This document shows positions 30,961 through 43,720 of a DNA stretch of 64,000 nucleotides, one piece after another (within the stretch, counting starts at the first letter, position 1; every line of letters begins with the position of its first letter). Source of the DNA: Rhynchospora pubera. Lineage: Eukaryota; Streptophyta; Magnoliopsida; Poales; Cyperaceae. Location: NCBI GenBank assembly GCA_028095005.1, contig CM051463.1:64828251-64892250 (forward strand). The letters run 5' to 3'. Under the pieces are notes generated by a model. The model saw nothing but the letters and a program-made list of their open reading frames with translations. It was not told the origin of the DNA and ran no database searches. The position numbers were made by a program, and so were the translations under genes.

Positions 30961-33900
30961 CACAAAAGCTGCAACACTAGCTAGCGCTACCACAGGCCGT
31001 TCCCGTAGCAAAAATCCAATTGCCAGCTGGTACATTAATAAAAAAATCACTAACTCTCTAAGCATTAATCAATCATTAGAAAATGGCACAGTAAGAAGCA
31101 TAGTTTTGTCAAGAAAGAAAAAGTAAAAAAGCCATATCCAATTGCCAGCTGGTACATTCATAAAAAAATACCTCTTAATCATTATCAGAAAAACTGGCTT
31201 TGTGGCAAAGAAAAAGTAACAAGCATGTCCTTCAGACAATCATAAGTCTTATCAAAACCAAATGAAGTTTTTTCCAGTCCATATACATGCCTGACAAAGT
31301 ACTGTAAAAGGCTTCATATGGAAGTATTTTCACCTGAAGAGAAAGGGTAAAAAGACCACCGCAGCAAACTCCAGCGAAAAAACAATCTGCCGATACACCC
31401 TGCTTACAAGTACATATACACCTTTAAACAATGAAGTAGTTAAATAATAATAATAATTTAGATGAAGAATTTTTTTCAACATGATGAATAAATGACTAAC
31501 ACAAACGCCAGCTAGAAATGCTGTTGGGTTCCTCACACCAAGTGAGAATCTTTCAACTAAAAAAAAAATATAGACAATTACTCAATATTAATAACAAAAA
31601 GTAAAAGGAATGTTTATGATCAATTGATAATACAAGTGAAGAATTTTTCAAACTTACTAAAGCCACTTAAGTTGCCATATTTTTGTACTACACGAGTTAT
31701 GCTAAGCACCTTCTCCTTGCCAATTCCTAACTAAAAGAAAGAAGATGATAAACAAATGAAAGTATCTCAAACTAAGAACTATATTATCACAAAAAAAAAA
31801 TAAAATAGTAAGCTAAATAACTTAATAGATGACTCTAACCTTATTGTAAATGTTCTCAGATGCCTTGCTTTCACGGAACAACTTACCGAGGTAGAATGGT
31901 ATCATATCACTAATGCAAACTCCCCTGCATTTATGACATGCAATTCCTTAAACCAATGGTATCTCTCTACTAATCGGAAGGAAGAGATGATAAAAGATTT
32001 CCTACCAGTAAACCCAGAGAATAGTTGAAATTACATAAGGGGCATTTGCTGAGAAAGACTTTGCTAATGATTGCCAAGTTCCATCTGGAGAGAGACTCCT
32101 TGCCAATGATATGCCAACCTAAAATATATGATAATCCAAGTAAGAATATAAACATGGTCTAGTACCTAGCAGAAGTTGCTATGCCAAAATGAAGGTACCG
32201 CATAGTTATAGAGGACAGACCCAAATATTAAGAGCTTCTTCGCTAATAAAGAGTCCACATCCCGCAGCCATAAGCAACCAGAAGTAAACCCACCTGGATA
32301 CATTCTTTTTTATTAGGAAAATGAGAAAAATAATGCATAACAAAAGCAGCGAAACTAGATTTCTCATATTGCCATGCTAAAGGCTAAATTGAGCCTCAAT
32401 AATGGAACATGTTAGAACTGTTAAAATAAGGCATGATACGGCTAAATTAAAGTGCTTGTTCATCAAACTCCCTTCAAGTATCCAACTATTACTTAAGCCC
32501 TTACTCTCAGCTAATTGATCTTAGTAAGAAGAACATTCCTTTTGTAGCTCACTTGGAAATTACAAGGAAAAAAAAGGGAAAAAAAGAGAAGTACAATATA
32601 GTACAGTATAGGTTCAAGGTTTATGGAGAAAGATAAACACAAAACACAACTAAGCTTACCCAGGAGTGCGTTCTGGTAGTATAATTTTCTTCCCAAATAA
32701 TGTAAGGGTAAACCCAACTGGAGACTCTGATGAAGCATCTAAAATCTGAGGAAAGCTGAAGGAAGGCTCTGTGAGAGAACTACCCTGTTGCCTCATGTAA
32801 ACAGATACAAGAGTTATTGTCACCGCTACACCTATCGCAACAGCAAGTTTTGCGAGAAAAGATGAGCCAGCACTGTCACTCTTGGTCTCTAAATTGTTGA
32901 GCATTTCAGTAATCTCATCATTGCCATCAGATGGTTCTGACTGGGAGACCGACGCACACAGCTTTGTGGTAATAAAGTTGTACGGTTCCTTGTCTCTGGC
33001 AAATATAGGAAGAAAATTTATAAAATATAGGTTGATGGTGTGGAAAGAGCAGCTACTTGTTTCTTGCCAATTTACCACACCGAAAAGCATGAGCTTAGGT
33101 TGAAGAAATGCTTTTGCATCATACACTTAAGGTTCTCAGAACATGATAAGGTTGATCATAAAGCTTACCATTTGCAATATTAAAGGAGAAAAAAAAAAGA
33201 AAAAACTTTAACCAGTCAATAATAAAGACCTGGCAGGGATACTAACTCAGGATCTCTGACATTAATAGCATCCTACAAAAAATGAAATCTTAAACTGATA
33301 GAGGAAAAAGGTTATATTATTTTAATTAGTGTGCACTAAACTCACAAGTGGACTTAGGTGGAAACATAATGGAATAGTTGCCGAGCACCAATGAAATTAA
33401 ATGGGATAGTTATCAATGATGATATAATAGCAAAATATAGAATAGAGTAAAATTTTTGTAATCCAGCCCCTCAATGAGGTCCCTCTCTCTGTTGCAACTG
33501 AATGGAGAATCTAATCCATGGGGGAATGCAGAATTGGGCTTAAATATGAGGTTTCTATCAGCTTTGGTATTGGCCTATTTCATTTTGCCGAATGGACTTG
33601 GAATAGACTGAAAAAGCACCCTTTTCTTATTCCTAATTCTTATTACTGAATACCTGCTTAAACTGTAGATAAGATGGTTGTGTTAAATTTGGCTAATTTG
33701 AGGGGACAAAAGTTGTACAGAACCAAAAGTTTTCAATTTTCCAGGTATACGCAAACAGCAATTTCGAAGCGTGATAAAATGAAAAGAAGTAAACCATACA
33801 AATGGTAACTTTTAATTCTAAAATCTGATATTTACTATGTCATCTGTACTCTATATATATCATGCACAACAAATGAATTTTCATAAAATTTTCATGCAAT

Positions 33901-34277
33901 TCTACCGTTCAACAAATGGTTTGAATTTCTCAATGATTCAAGTTTGACAGCCTTTGATGGAATATTTAGTGACATTTAAATTGCACAAAATTCGATACAG
34001 TGATGGCAGCAAATAATATAAGAAAACATTGTTAAGGTAGTTGAACTAACATTGATGATAAAAAACAAATATCTCAAACCGAGCCTTGATATAACACAAT
34101 GTAGGAAAATAAGGTCGGAACTAATTACCTGGCAAACCCTAAGAAACACGAATTCGAATTTGCAACCTTAGCTCTCGATGTAGTTCTCCGTGAAGTAAGC
34201 GTGGAACAACGAACGGACCTCTGGCGAGCGAAGGAAGTGGCGCCTAAAGGAGTAATGTTCGCTGAGAGAACAGCCAT
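30541..34277 (-). CDS. Plastid-type multi-pass membrane protein of unknown function, 10 exons, 362 aa
   Basis: Exons on the minus strand: 34277-34129, 32995-32660, 32293-32221, 32118-32006, 31924-31840, 31730-31658, 31556-31507, 31399-31334, 31026-30961, 30618-30541. All phases close. The N-terminus is rich in Ser, Thr and Arg, like a chloroplast transit peptide. A hydrophobic segment follows (LAKLAVAIGVAVTITLVSVY), then a conserved body with WVYFWLLMAAGCGLFISEEA, NAPYVISTILWVYWGVCISD and FFAGVCCGGLFTLSLQLAIG, and a last membrane segment before the C-terminus. I recognise this as a family conserved in plants but cannot assign a function. The intron after exon 9 begins with a CT microsatellite directly at its donor site. 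Confidence 0.82.
30917..30960. repeat. (GA)n microsatellite at an exon 9 splice donor
   Basis: An uninterrupted GA run on the plus strand ends at GTAC, which on the coding (minus) strand is the donor GTACTCTCTCT. The repeat starts four bases inside the intron of the membrane-protein gene. Confidence 0.85.
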
Positions 34278-34359
34278 TGATGCTCTCCCTCTCTCTCTCA
34301 AAAATGGAGAATCGAAGGGTTTTGTTTGTTTATCTTGACATGAAAGGAGAAGAAATTGG

Positions 34360-34362
<3 letters not shown>

Positions 34363-34396
<34 letters not shown>
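34363..34396. repeat. (GA)n microsatellite in the 5' leader of the membrane-protein gene
   Basis: A GA run about 90 bp upstream of the ATG at 34277, reading as CT on the transcribed side. Such pyrimidine tracts are common in plant 5' leaders. Confidence 0.85.
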
Positions 34397-34397
<1 letters not shown>

Positions 34398-34769
34398 GAG
34401 CTTTGGCAAGTGGAGAAGCAAAGGAGGCAAAACAAAACCAGCGATTCCGAATACAATACCAGCATATTCGACCTCTGTCTGTTTGGAATTTTGGATCCCA
34501 TGCGGCGCGTCCGACACGGCCCAACCTATTAATTAGTTCCATTAATTATGACCAATAAACCTATGACAAATATTTCTGGTTCCCACCTGTCAGAATCACT
34601 GGAGACTCTAGTTTCCGGACCAACTGCATTGCATATTTGCATGGGATTAAATGTTTCTTTTTCTGTTTGCTAATTCGTACGTATGTGGGGCCCACCGTAA
34701 AATGTTAGGAGACCAAGTCTTTAGTCTGTTGATTTATTCCTGTGGGCCGTGATGTTGATAATCCATGTC

Positions 34770-36469
34770 TAGGGCTGTCAAAACGTGGTAAGTGGTACGG
34801 AATGACACCAAACCGTTTTTTTGACATAAAAATAAGGGTCATGCCCCTATCTTTTCATTGAAAATTAAAGTTCTTACAGGTTAGCCAGTGGCTAAAAACC
34901 TAAAGAAAAGAAAATAAAAATTAAATGAAAATGTAAGTAAATAAAATAAAATTAAAATTAAAATAAACATAAACATAAAATGTCATAAAATTCACACTAG
35001 AACTAGAAACTGAGATTAAGACTCATAGAAAAGCTGAAGGGTCCATTCGAGAGTAACTTGATCCAGGATTAGGTGTGTAAAGAGAGCAGAAAGAGAACTA
35101 GTCAGTGGGAGCAATTGGTGCTGGTCCATTCGAGAGTAACTTGATCCACCAGTGACCATATTTCCTTAGATTGTTGGTTGAAAATTCTCGCACACCTCTC
35201 GCGCCATAACACAAAGCTGGTAATTGCCAAAATTTCTTTCGGTTTATTTGAGCTTAACCGAAAATCATCCTGCATCACTTTGGCGATTTCCAGGGCAACA
35301 GAGTCCAAGTTGTCAGGACACAAAACTGAGAAGGCCTTAAATTTAGCTTGCACAGAGAAGGGGCATTCGTTGAAAAGATGCTGCACCGAATCCTCCCCAT
35401 TTCTACACAAACAGCAGATGCTCGGCAGGTTCCAGCCTCTCCTTGTGAGTGTATCCATTGTAGCTAGCCTATTTTGTAACAATCTCCAAAGAAAAAAGAT
35501 CATTCTAGGAGGAATTTTCAATTTCCAGATACCAGTCCATTTTGATTTGTGTTTTGGGAAGGTTTTGAGAAAAGTATAAAGGGATTTTGTTGAGAAGGAA
35601 TTTTTTGCCAATTCAGGTTTCCATATAGCAACATCAGGTTGTGAGTTTTGAGTATCAGAAGGTTCCTGGAGAAGTTGCTGGACAGCAGAGAGCTGTGACA
35701 TTGCTGAGGATGAAGCATGAATAGTAGGTTTAAAGAGGGCATGCAGGTTGTTTCTATTTTGATAGAGGTAATGGACCGAAATACCCTTGTCATCGGTGTA
35801 AGAAAACAAGTCAGCAAACCTATGTTTGAGGATGCCATGTCCCCAATCAAAATGCCAGAACAACACCATTTTTCCATTCCCCAAATGAAAATGTATGACT
35901 GATGAGAAAAGATCCTCCATATCCCTAAAAGTTGTGCTGAGGTGACCTTGTAATGGAGAGCTTGCCATTTTGCAAAATTGAGTGCAAAGAAGTCCAGATT
36001 GATTCTTTCTTGGAAACCCAAGCCCATAACCACCGTGCCAGTAAAGCCTTGTTCATTACCGATAAGTCGAGTACTCCAAGTCCCCCCACTATTTTTGGCA
36101 AGCATACTCGATCCCAGGAGACCAGTATCAATTTGCCTTCTCTGTTGCCATGCCACAAGAAGTTTCTTCTTAATGCATCCACTTATTAAACGGTATGACA
36201 CCAAACCGTTACCGTGTCGCTTATTAAACGGTACAATACCGGCATGCCACTTACTGTTTCATTTATTAAACGAAACAATTTTCTATGCCATCAACCGTAT
36301 ATTACACATAAAACGGTTTGAAATGAGATTGAAATGGTCGAAACGGTATAACCAATTGTGCCATCAACCGTGCCACTTAAAAAACGGTATAATTTTCTGT
36401 GCCACAAACCGTTCCATTTTAGTTAAACGAAACGACAAAACGGTAAATGGTGCACCGTTGACAGCCCTA
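34770..36469. mobile_element. hAT-like element (TIR TAGGGCTGTCAA) with a LINE nested inside
   Basis: Inverted ends TAGGGCTGTCAA (34770) and TTGACAGCCCTA (to 36469) are flanked by an 8-bp duplication, TCCATGTC at 34762-34769 and TCCATGCC at 36470-36477 (one mismatch). The 8-bp duplication suggests the hAT superfamily. Without the nested LINE the element would be about 0.3 kb, non-autonomous, and full of AAACGGTA-type repeats. It has no transposase. Confidence 0.78.
34818..36194 (-). mobile_element. Fragment of a plant L1-like LINE, 5'-truncated and frame-damaged
   Basis: A 16-bp direct repeat, ATGACACCAAACCGTT, flanks it at 34802-34817 and 36195-36210, and its 3' end carries a seven-A tail on the minus strand (TTTTTTT on plus). 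Only the C-terminal part of ORF2 is present. The minus-strand frames 36182-35925, 36204-35518 and 35968-35102 overlap, which shows frameshifts. They contain LRRNFLWHG, WDRVCLPKIVGGLGV and the reverse-transcriptase zinc-binding region (KIPPRMIFFLWRLLQNRL, then CxxC and HLFNEC). It inserted into the hAT-like element and is dead. Confidence 0.85.
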
Positions 36470-36690
36470 TCCATGCCACCATGGTAAGACAAACGGACAT
36501 AAAGATTATTACAGCCTCACTACAGTTATGAATAAATTTTATTTCCCTTTGTACTTTTTTCACTTTTTTTTGGGTTTTTTTAATAATGGCACATCAATTA
36601 TAGACAAGCTAAAAATACTATCTAAATACATGTGTTAATAAATAAACATTTTTATAGCCCGGTAAATCCACATCAAAGAATGATACAATC

Positions 36691-39600
36691 TTAACCCCTC
36701 AACTGTACAAATGAAAAGACAACCATCATCAAGCTAAGAAGAACACCGGCGACATTGGCCGGCTGACCGTTCTTAGCAGGTGTTGTAGTAGCTGGTCCGG
36801 GAGCCTCGGGAGACTGATCAGCAACAGCAACAACAGGTGGTAGTGGTGGGTCCACCACATCAGCCGGATCAAGAATTGGTGCTGGTGCTTCGGCTGGGGG
36901 CAGCGCACCTGGACCGGCTGCTTGAACCAGTTGACCAGGTGTAGATGGTACAATTGTGTACTCCAAATTCGCTTTAGGATTCACACATGGACTCCCTGTT
37001 ATCAGATAAAACCAAGGTCGCTTGATTATGCGGTGACAGTAATTGATATAATCAAAGTGACAATACATGTCCTACAAATATCGTGTTTACCTTTGCAAAA
37101 CAAGAAAATTTTGAAATCAATCTAGATAGACTCCCCCTACACAGGGACCATCTTATTTCCCAAAGTCTCCAATACATAATGCCCAACTTACCCTTCCTAT
37201 ATATCTACTTTTTTTCATTGACATGAACAGTGAGGAATAAGGGGGTAACAAAACTTCTATTGAAATTAGGTAAAACAAAAGGAGCATGAAACAGGTTCTC
37301 TACTAAAATAAACAGTTGTTCTTACTCAAGTATCTGCTTGCTGTTGAAGGAAACTCAGTTACGATACCATCGGCCTCAAGAGGGTTGATGTAAGTGTCAA
37401 TCTCAACAATTGGATCCGAGAAGTAGTCATATGGGATTGCAATAAACTCATTGCGCAACACGTGGATAAACAAAGTCAGATTTGCCTTTTTCAGAGTTTT
37501 TGCCACATCAGTGAACCCTAAAAAGAAGTAGAGAGACAGCAACTAGGTTAAGTGAGCACTTAATCGCTTTCATAGTACCTAACCTGTGTAAGCTCATGCA
37601 TAGGTTTCATGTAGGAATACCAAAAGATATCAAACTTTGGAACAGCATACCGTACCAGTCAGGCCCAAGCAAGATAGAAAGCATAACAATGTGGTATGTA
37701 AAAACAATATTCTTGCTTGGTTTTTTCTTCAATTTTGTGCTTCCAGATATCCCAAATGATACTGGCATATACCACTCAATGCCTGTTTGAATAACATATC
37801 AGAACTCGTACCAGAAAGGAAGAATCCCGTCCTTTTGGTAACAGAAAAACGGTTGATACTGACTGCATCAGCATATTGCTTGATCTCAGTGACACTTGGA
37901 ACCGGTATGGAGCTAACTGTCTCCTTGATCATAAGAACCCGCTTGTAACTGGTGTTTGTCTTGAAAGTGGAGAGAACAGCAGTGTCATCAGACTGGATGA
38001 AGACTTGTTTCTCAGTTTGTTTATCAAAGCTGGCATTTGTTAGCGCGTCAGAGACAGATTTCACAATGTCTAGTCCTTTTTTCGAAGCCAGGTATGGTGC
38101 ATTCTACATTCAAGGTAAAATAAATTTTCTTTATTATAACTTTCATAACTTGCATTTCAAAGCGACAATGTCTAGTCCCTATTTACCAACTACTTCTTCC
38201 TTATCGGATGAAATGCTCAAACTACTCTCATTCTTGCTCATTAATAAATAGAAGAGTCAATAAGATAGTTTGGTTACTTCATAATAAAAATTAGTAGAAA
38301 AAAGGAGGATCATGACCACAGGAAGGTTTTCTCCATGTGTCGTGTGTACATGGACATTTTCTATTTGAATGAATATACAGAATATATTTCATTTCAAAAT
38401 TATATGGGATGTGTCAAGCTTTCTCATTGCAAAATTAAATTACAATTTTGGTTAACAGTTCCCAAATAAAGTAAATTTCCTGGTGGGACGTCTGACATTA
38501 AGTATAATGATGTGAAATACCTCAATGTTGATCAAGATGCCACTGGCACTACTGTTCTTAGCGAAATCAAGAAATTGAGACAAGGTCATGAGTTTTCCCT
38601 GGTTATTTGCTGCAGGATTTCTTAACAAGTTAGACTTGGCTCCTGGATTCTGCATTTGAGCTGGAGAGGGAAGGAAAAAAAGAAAAGAAAATTGAAGTAC
38701 ATACCAACGTCAGAAAGTATATATGGTTGGAGTGACATCACTACATGCCAGTGTAAAGTTAACTGGAACAAAAAACAATTAAAAAGGTACATTGGTCAAC
38801 TTGACATTTGGGTCCGTACAATACTACAATGTACAAATAAAAATCAGCAAACAATGTACACAGTTAATCAGCAAACGATGTTTGACAAAATGGTAAGGAA
38901 AATTCACTTCTCTTAATTAATTCTTATAGTAGCAACAACAAACAACATCCAAAAGAGACTTGTTGCAATCAGTCTTAAGTATGTACACTTACGTTTTAGA
39001 CTTTGGATCTCAGTCCAAGAGAGGTCAAACGAAAAAACACCAGCATCCTGCTGAATCTCAGGGACAGCTTTTGACCGGTCCATGAAAGCGGTGACAGCAT
39101 TGGTGCCACCTGTTAAATCAATGCTGTCAAGGCAGAATGCCACCCCATCTTTTGACATCTGTACAGAGCAGTCGATAACATCAGTGCCATCAGACACAGC
39201 CTGTTGGTAAGCAAGGTCAGTACTTCCAGGGTAGATGCCGCTCGCACCATTGTGAGATATCACCAGCGCTTTTGCTAAAATATTGACAGTTATGACGTGA
39301 GATCAATATGGTCTCCAATCTCCAAGGAAAGAAAAAAAGTGGCTTTATGTTTTTAGAATTGAGTATAACTAAAATATTAGCTCTTACCCTGCTTACGGTT
39401 ACCCTGAGTGTGTGCCAGGCAAGCTGCAAACGGAATAATGAAACAAATGACAAAAGTTAGAGAAACAAATTATATTTATACGAATATAAAGGAGGAAAAT
39501 TCAAATAAACTCCTGCAAATCCAAAAATTCACAGATATCCTTTGCAGAATAAGAAAAACTATGTATATACACTAGTGAAGTTATATAAAAATATCGCATT

Positions 39601-41400
39601 GCATTGTATCTCCTGCACATCTATGCCTCTCACATTATATCCATATGGAAGTGACTGAGAAACATGGACAGTTCAGCTGTCTTTCAAGAAACCAGAAGAA
39701 AGGAAAATGTTTGGTATTTCCACTTTCTAGAAGGGCACAAGAGAAGTTCCATGGAAAATTGAAATATTTTATTCTTTTAAAGAGCAACAAATGAAATTAT
39801 TACTGTGTTCTATTGAACAGAACCAACCTATAGACTCAGATGCGGTAATAGGGAAATCAGTAAGCACACCATCAACTGAGAAGTTCGCATTGTCAACAAA
39901 TTTTAAATACTCAGCAGTTGGATCATAACTAAAATTATAGCTCATCTGGAGATCATTTCCGAATCCCGAAGTAAAAACCTCTAAACCCAAGGCATGTGCC
40001 TCCTTTACCAGACTTGTACTCGACTCGAGATAGCCTTTGTTAACAGGCCAGATGTAATCTTTGGGTACCAATATACCACTGGCATATGCCTTGATTGACT
40101 TTAGGTCCTGTAGGATGGTACTGTATGATTTGCCTATAGTTGGTTCAATGGAGTCTTGGGAAAGAAATTTGAGCACGAGTTTGGTCTTTGCTTTGCCTAG
40201 TTTTCCATTTAGGGATTTCAAAAATCCTATTTCGGGTGAAGATATATAGTTGGCTTTGATAATAGATGCACCCTCTATGATGTATGGCGTCACATCTTGC
40301 TTGTGCTGCTTGAAAAAAGTGTTGCTCTACATAAATAAAAAAAATATAAGTTAAAAGTGGAAAACAATATCGGAGTTATAGAAAAGCCCTATTCGACATG
40401 AACCGACTCGAACTGCAAACATGATAAATGGCAACCCTTATGAAACATGACAAATATCATATGCACCCCTCAATTTCCCCATGCATTAAACAGAAGTACA
40501 TGAGATTTGTCCTTTCCAGGTGGTATGCTTCTATAGTTCTATTTCTTTTAGTTTATTTCTAGAGGTACAATTGGGGGTTCAAATATAAATTGGGAAAGAC
40601 AAGGTGTCATAAACAAAAGTTACCTCAACATTAATCCAGAGACCCGGGGGCTTGAGAGAGAGCAAATCTTCAAGCATGTACAGTGGAAAGGCCCCATCAA
40701 ATATACTTGGCCGAGAAAATACATTCTGGACCACTTTTAGTTACAAAAGAAGAAAATTAATCATTATTAATCAAATAATCTATAAGTTATTAAAGTTCTA
40801 CATTGCAACTGGGTCAATTGTTACCAAAAAGAAATACTTTTTCAACAAAAAATGGTATATAGAGTATAACAAGGTCGATAAAAGTAGAAAAATGAATAAT
40901 AAAACAATGATGTTTACACTTACACGAAACATTAAATAGCTGCTCGCTGGTGAAATCGACAGAGAAATAGCCGCGCACCTGCTCGCCGTTTAATGTGTAG
41001 CTTTTCTGACCTTTGGGGTAATAACTTTGAATGTCTGTTGAGTTATCAAGTATGGTGTCATACTGGCACATGCCAATCCCATCTTTGGTCATCTGGAGAT
41101 TGCAGTAGAGAATCACATCCTTGACGCTTGAACTCATGGCAAGTTCGTATGCAAGTTGGCTCGAATCAGGAACTATACCTGAGAAGCCACCCCGTGCCAC
41201 TACACGCGGTGCCTTGCCTAAACAGAAAGCAAATATATTAATTAGTAAAATAATTGTTAACCCAGGAAGGAATAAAAACATGGACAGAATCAATTAAATT
41301 TGAGACAATTACCACTTAATGTTTGCCATTTTGCTGTGGGTGTAGTTACGGCAGAAGCAGCCAAACCTACAAGCCAGGAGGCCAGAAGTAGACGCAGCAT
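36691..41400 (-). CDS. GDPDL: SHV3-like glycerophosphodiester phosphodiesterase-like protein, GPI-anchored, 10 exons, 743 aa
   Basis: Exons on the minus strand: 41400-41313, 41217-40924, 40733-40624, 40326-39828, 39423-39388, 39268-38993 (or start 39274), 38660-38521, 38103-37812, 37517-37326, 36995-36691. All phases close and the length is close to Arabidopsis SHV3. The N-terminus is a signal peptide (MLRLLLASWLVGLAASA). Two tandem GDPD-like domains follow: the first begins at VVARGGFSGIVPDSS, the second at LVISHNGASGIYPGS. The C-terminus has a Pro/Ala-rich linker and a hydrophobic tail (NVAGVLLSLMMVVFSFVQL), the signal for a GPI anchor. Family members act at the plasma membrane and cell wall and affect cellulose and pectin organisation and root hairs; enzyme activity of this subclass is weak or uncertain. 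A CT microsatellite lies in the 5' leader. Confidence 0.92.
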
Positions 41401-42032
41401 CAGCTCCAATTCCTAAGAGGGATCCCTTAAATACAAAAGTAACAGTAGATTAATGCTTGAGCCAGGCAACATGATCAATGGATATATTTCTTATCAAGTC
41501 AATTCTATGCAAGTAAACGCCGAAAGAAAGAAGAAGTTTTGTATTAGAAGAGAAACTGAGTATGTCTCACTGAAAAAACCACCATGTAATAATGCAATAT
41601 CCATAACTGCCTTTATTACAAAAAAAATAAAAATAAAAAAATGGCAAGGGACCGATTTTGAGTAATGCACCATTTTATTCTTAAAATCAAGCTATATGAT
41701 AAAGAATACAATATCAAAATGCCATTTCTTATATTTAAAAAGAAAAAAAAACAAAAATGAAGGGGATGTCTTAGAAATTAAAAAAAAAATCTATTAAAAA
41801 AAGTACCACCTGAAAAATCTACAATGTTTTCTCTAATGGAATCCTCTCTCTGGACAAATGCGAATGACTGACCCAAGAAATTGAAAAGGAAAAGAAGAAA
41901 GAAGAAAACACGGGAAGAGTAATCGTGAAAATCTAAATTTAGAAGATTTCTGGTAATTTAATTACCAAGGAATGCTGGAGCTGGCCTCTTTCTCTCTCCA
42001 TCGTTGCTTTCTGCAACTCCCGCGCTCTGTCT

Positions 42033-42036
42033 CTCT

Positions 42037-42073
<37 letters not shown>
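42033..42073. repeat. (CT)n microsatellite upstream of the GDPDL gene
   Basis: CT repeats about 630 bp before the GDPDL ATG, probably in the promoter or an upstream leader exon. Confidence 0.8.
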
Positions 42074-42076
<3 letters not shown>

Positions 42077-43720
42077 ACGCGGTTCCATAATTCGAACTGA
42101 GAGAAACTGTCGACTGGAAGAGTGAAGCAAAACCCATCTGATTCCAACAGAAACAGCCGTTTTTAGACTATTGCACTCTTTTAAAAATAAATTGGAGAGG
42201 TTGCCCCGTTTGGACAGAATTCAACATTGTAAAATTGATGGTACTTTATTAAAAAAAAAAAGATTAACGCTTAATATTTTGCTTAGATTAATAATTCCAA
42301 AAACAAGCCCTGTTGATTTGTCTCTCAACTCAAGTTCAAAACTTTCAACTCTAGCAGCATCTCTATTTTATCAAAATTCTACTAAATTAATCTAAAATTA
42401 ACTGTCTACTAAGGGTGTGTTTGGATGGGTAGAGAATAGGGAATAGGAATAAAGAATTTCGGTTTGCGTGCTTATTCTTATTCTTGTGCAACCCAAACAA
42501 CACAAGAATAAGGAATAAGGGCCCTTATTCCTATACTAACAAAACCATGGTATAAGAATAAGGAATAAGGATAAACACGCAAACCGAAATTTCTTATTCC
42601 TATTCCTTATTCTTGGCTTATTCCGTTGCATCCAAACACACCCTTAGAGAATTGATTTTGTTTCAAGTTAAACATTATTAAAATCAAATACACATTTCAA
42701 ACTCATAATCTATGTTAGCGATATTACTCACCCATTCGATTGCATCCTATATAAATGCAACACGTCTTCAAAATAGCTGAAATTCAGTATCTATCGTTAT
42801 TTTTTCTTACCACACTCGGAGAATATCACAAAAAGAAAAACAATCATTATTTTTAGAGAAAAAACAGTGTTATAATTAATTCGCTCCTTTATGAAAAAAC
42901 ATAATAGGCAAAACTGAACGCTTAATAAAACCAAAACAAAGCAAGACGTCAATTTGAGTCAATTATAATCCATGCGGTTGCCAAAGATAATATTTTCTAC
43001 GAGCACACAGGCATACTCTCAAAAAAGAACCTTCAATGCTATTCCCAGTTAACCTCACTAGAAATTCCATGACAGCATTACGCAATCAAAGATCAACTAA
43101 ACAAATGATCATTTCAAGTCATGTTAAAGTTTCCTTTTGATGTGTTTTATTATTTATATAGCCAGTTCTCTTTATAGCTCGTACAAAAATGGTCGTAATT
43201 GTCATTGTACCAGCAACAACTCTGCATCACTTGATCTGATACCTATTGTTCATGATCTGTTCTGACATTGCTAAACTCACCCTGTGCAAATAAACCGCTA
43301 CAACCCAGATTATACTCCTAGCATGATACATCTGTTGAATCCATGTTTTGTTCAGTATAACTATTTCACCATCAAACAAAAGGCTCCAATACTTGAGGAT
43401 CACACCAGCACAAACCCAACTCGAAATATTATCAAATTGATATACCCTCAGCAAATAGACTAATACTACACATATAAAGAATGTGACAGTATGGTGACAC
43501 CAGAAATAGAACCAAAATTTCATATGTCAACACAAACAAGTAAAAGGAGCTAGAACCCTGAAATATAAAGCAGGCAAGACCCATTTGTTTAAGTTAGGTC
43601 ACATACACAAAAAGCCCTCATAAGCCGTTGCAAGGTAAAGCATAGAGAATCTAAGATGGTGCTAACAGAAATAACTACAACAATATCTTATTCAGCTAGA
43701 GATTTCATAATTCTATGATT
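42074..43720. other. Intergenic region between GDPDL and YjbQ-like genes
   Basis: It contains MITE copy 3 (42413-42643) and presumably the GDPDL promoter and the 3' UTR of the YjbQ-like gene. No further gene is supported. Confidence 0.5.
42413..42643. mobile_element. MITE copy 3, TIR GGGTGTGTTTGGATG
   Basis: This 231-bp element has ends GGGTGTGTTTGGATG and CATCCAAACACACCC. Its inverted symmetry reaches far inward (AATTTCGGTTTGCGTG against CACGCAAACCGAAATT). The flanks are TAA and TTA, so they extend the inverted repeat rather than giving a clear direct duplication. Confidence 0.72.

Noticed and set aside
35717..36487. Plus-strand frames over the nested LINE
   Set aside because: They are antisense shadows of the LINE reverse-transcriptase frames on the minus strand.
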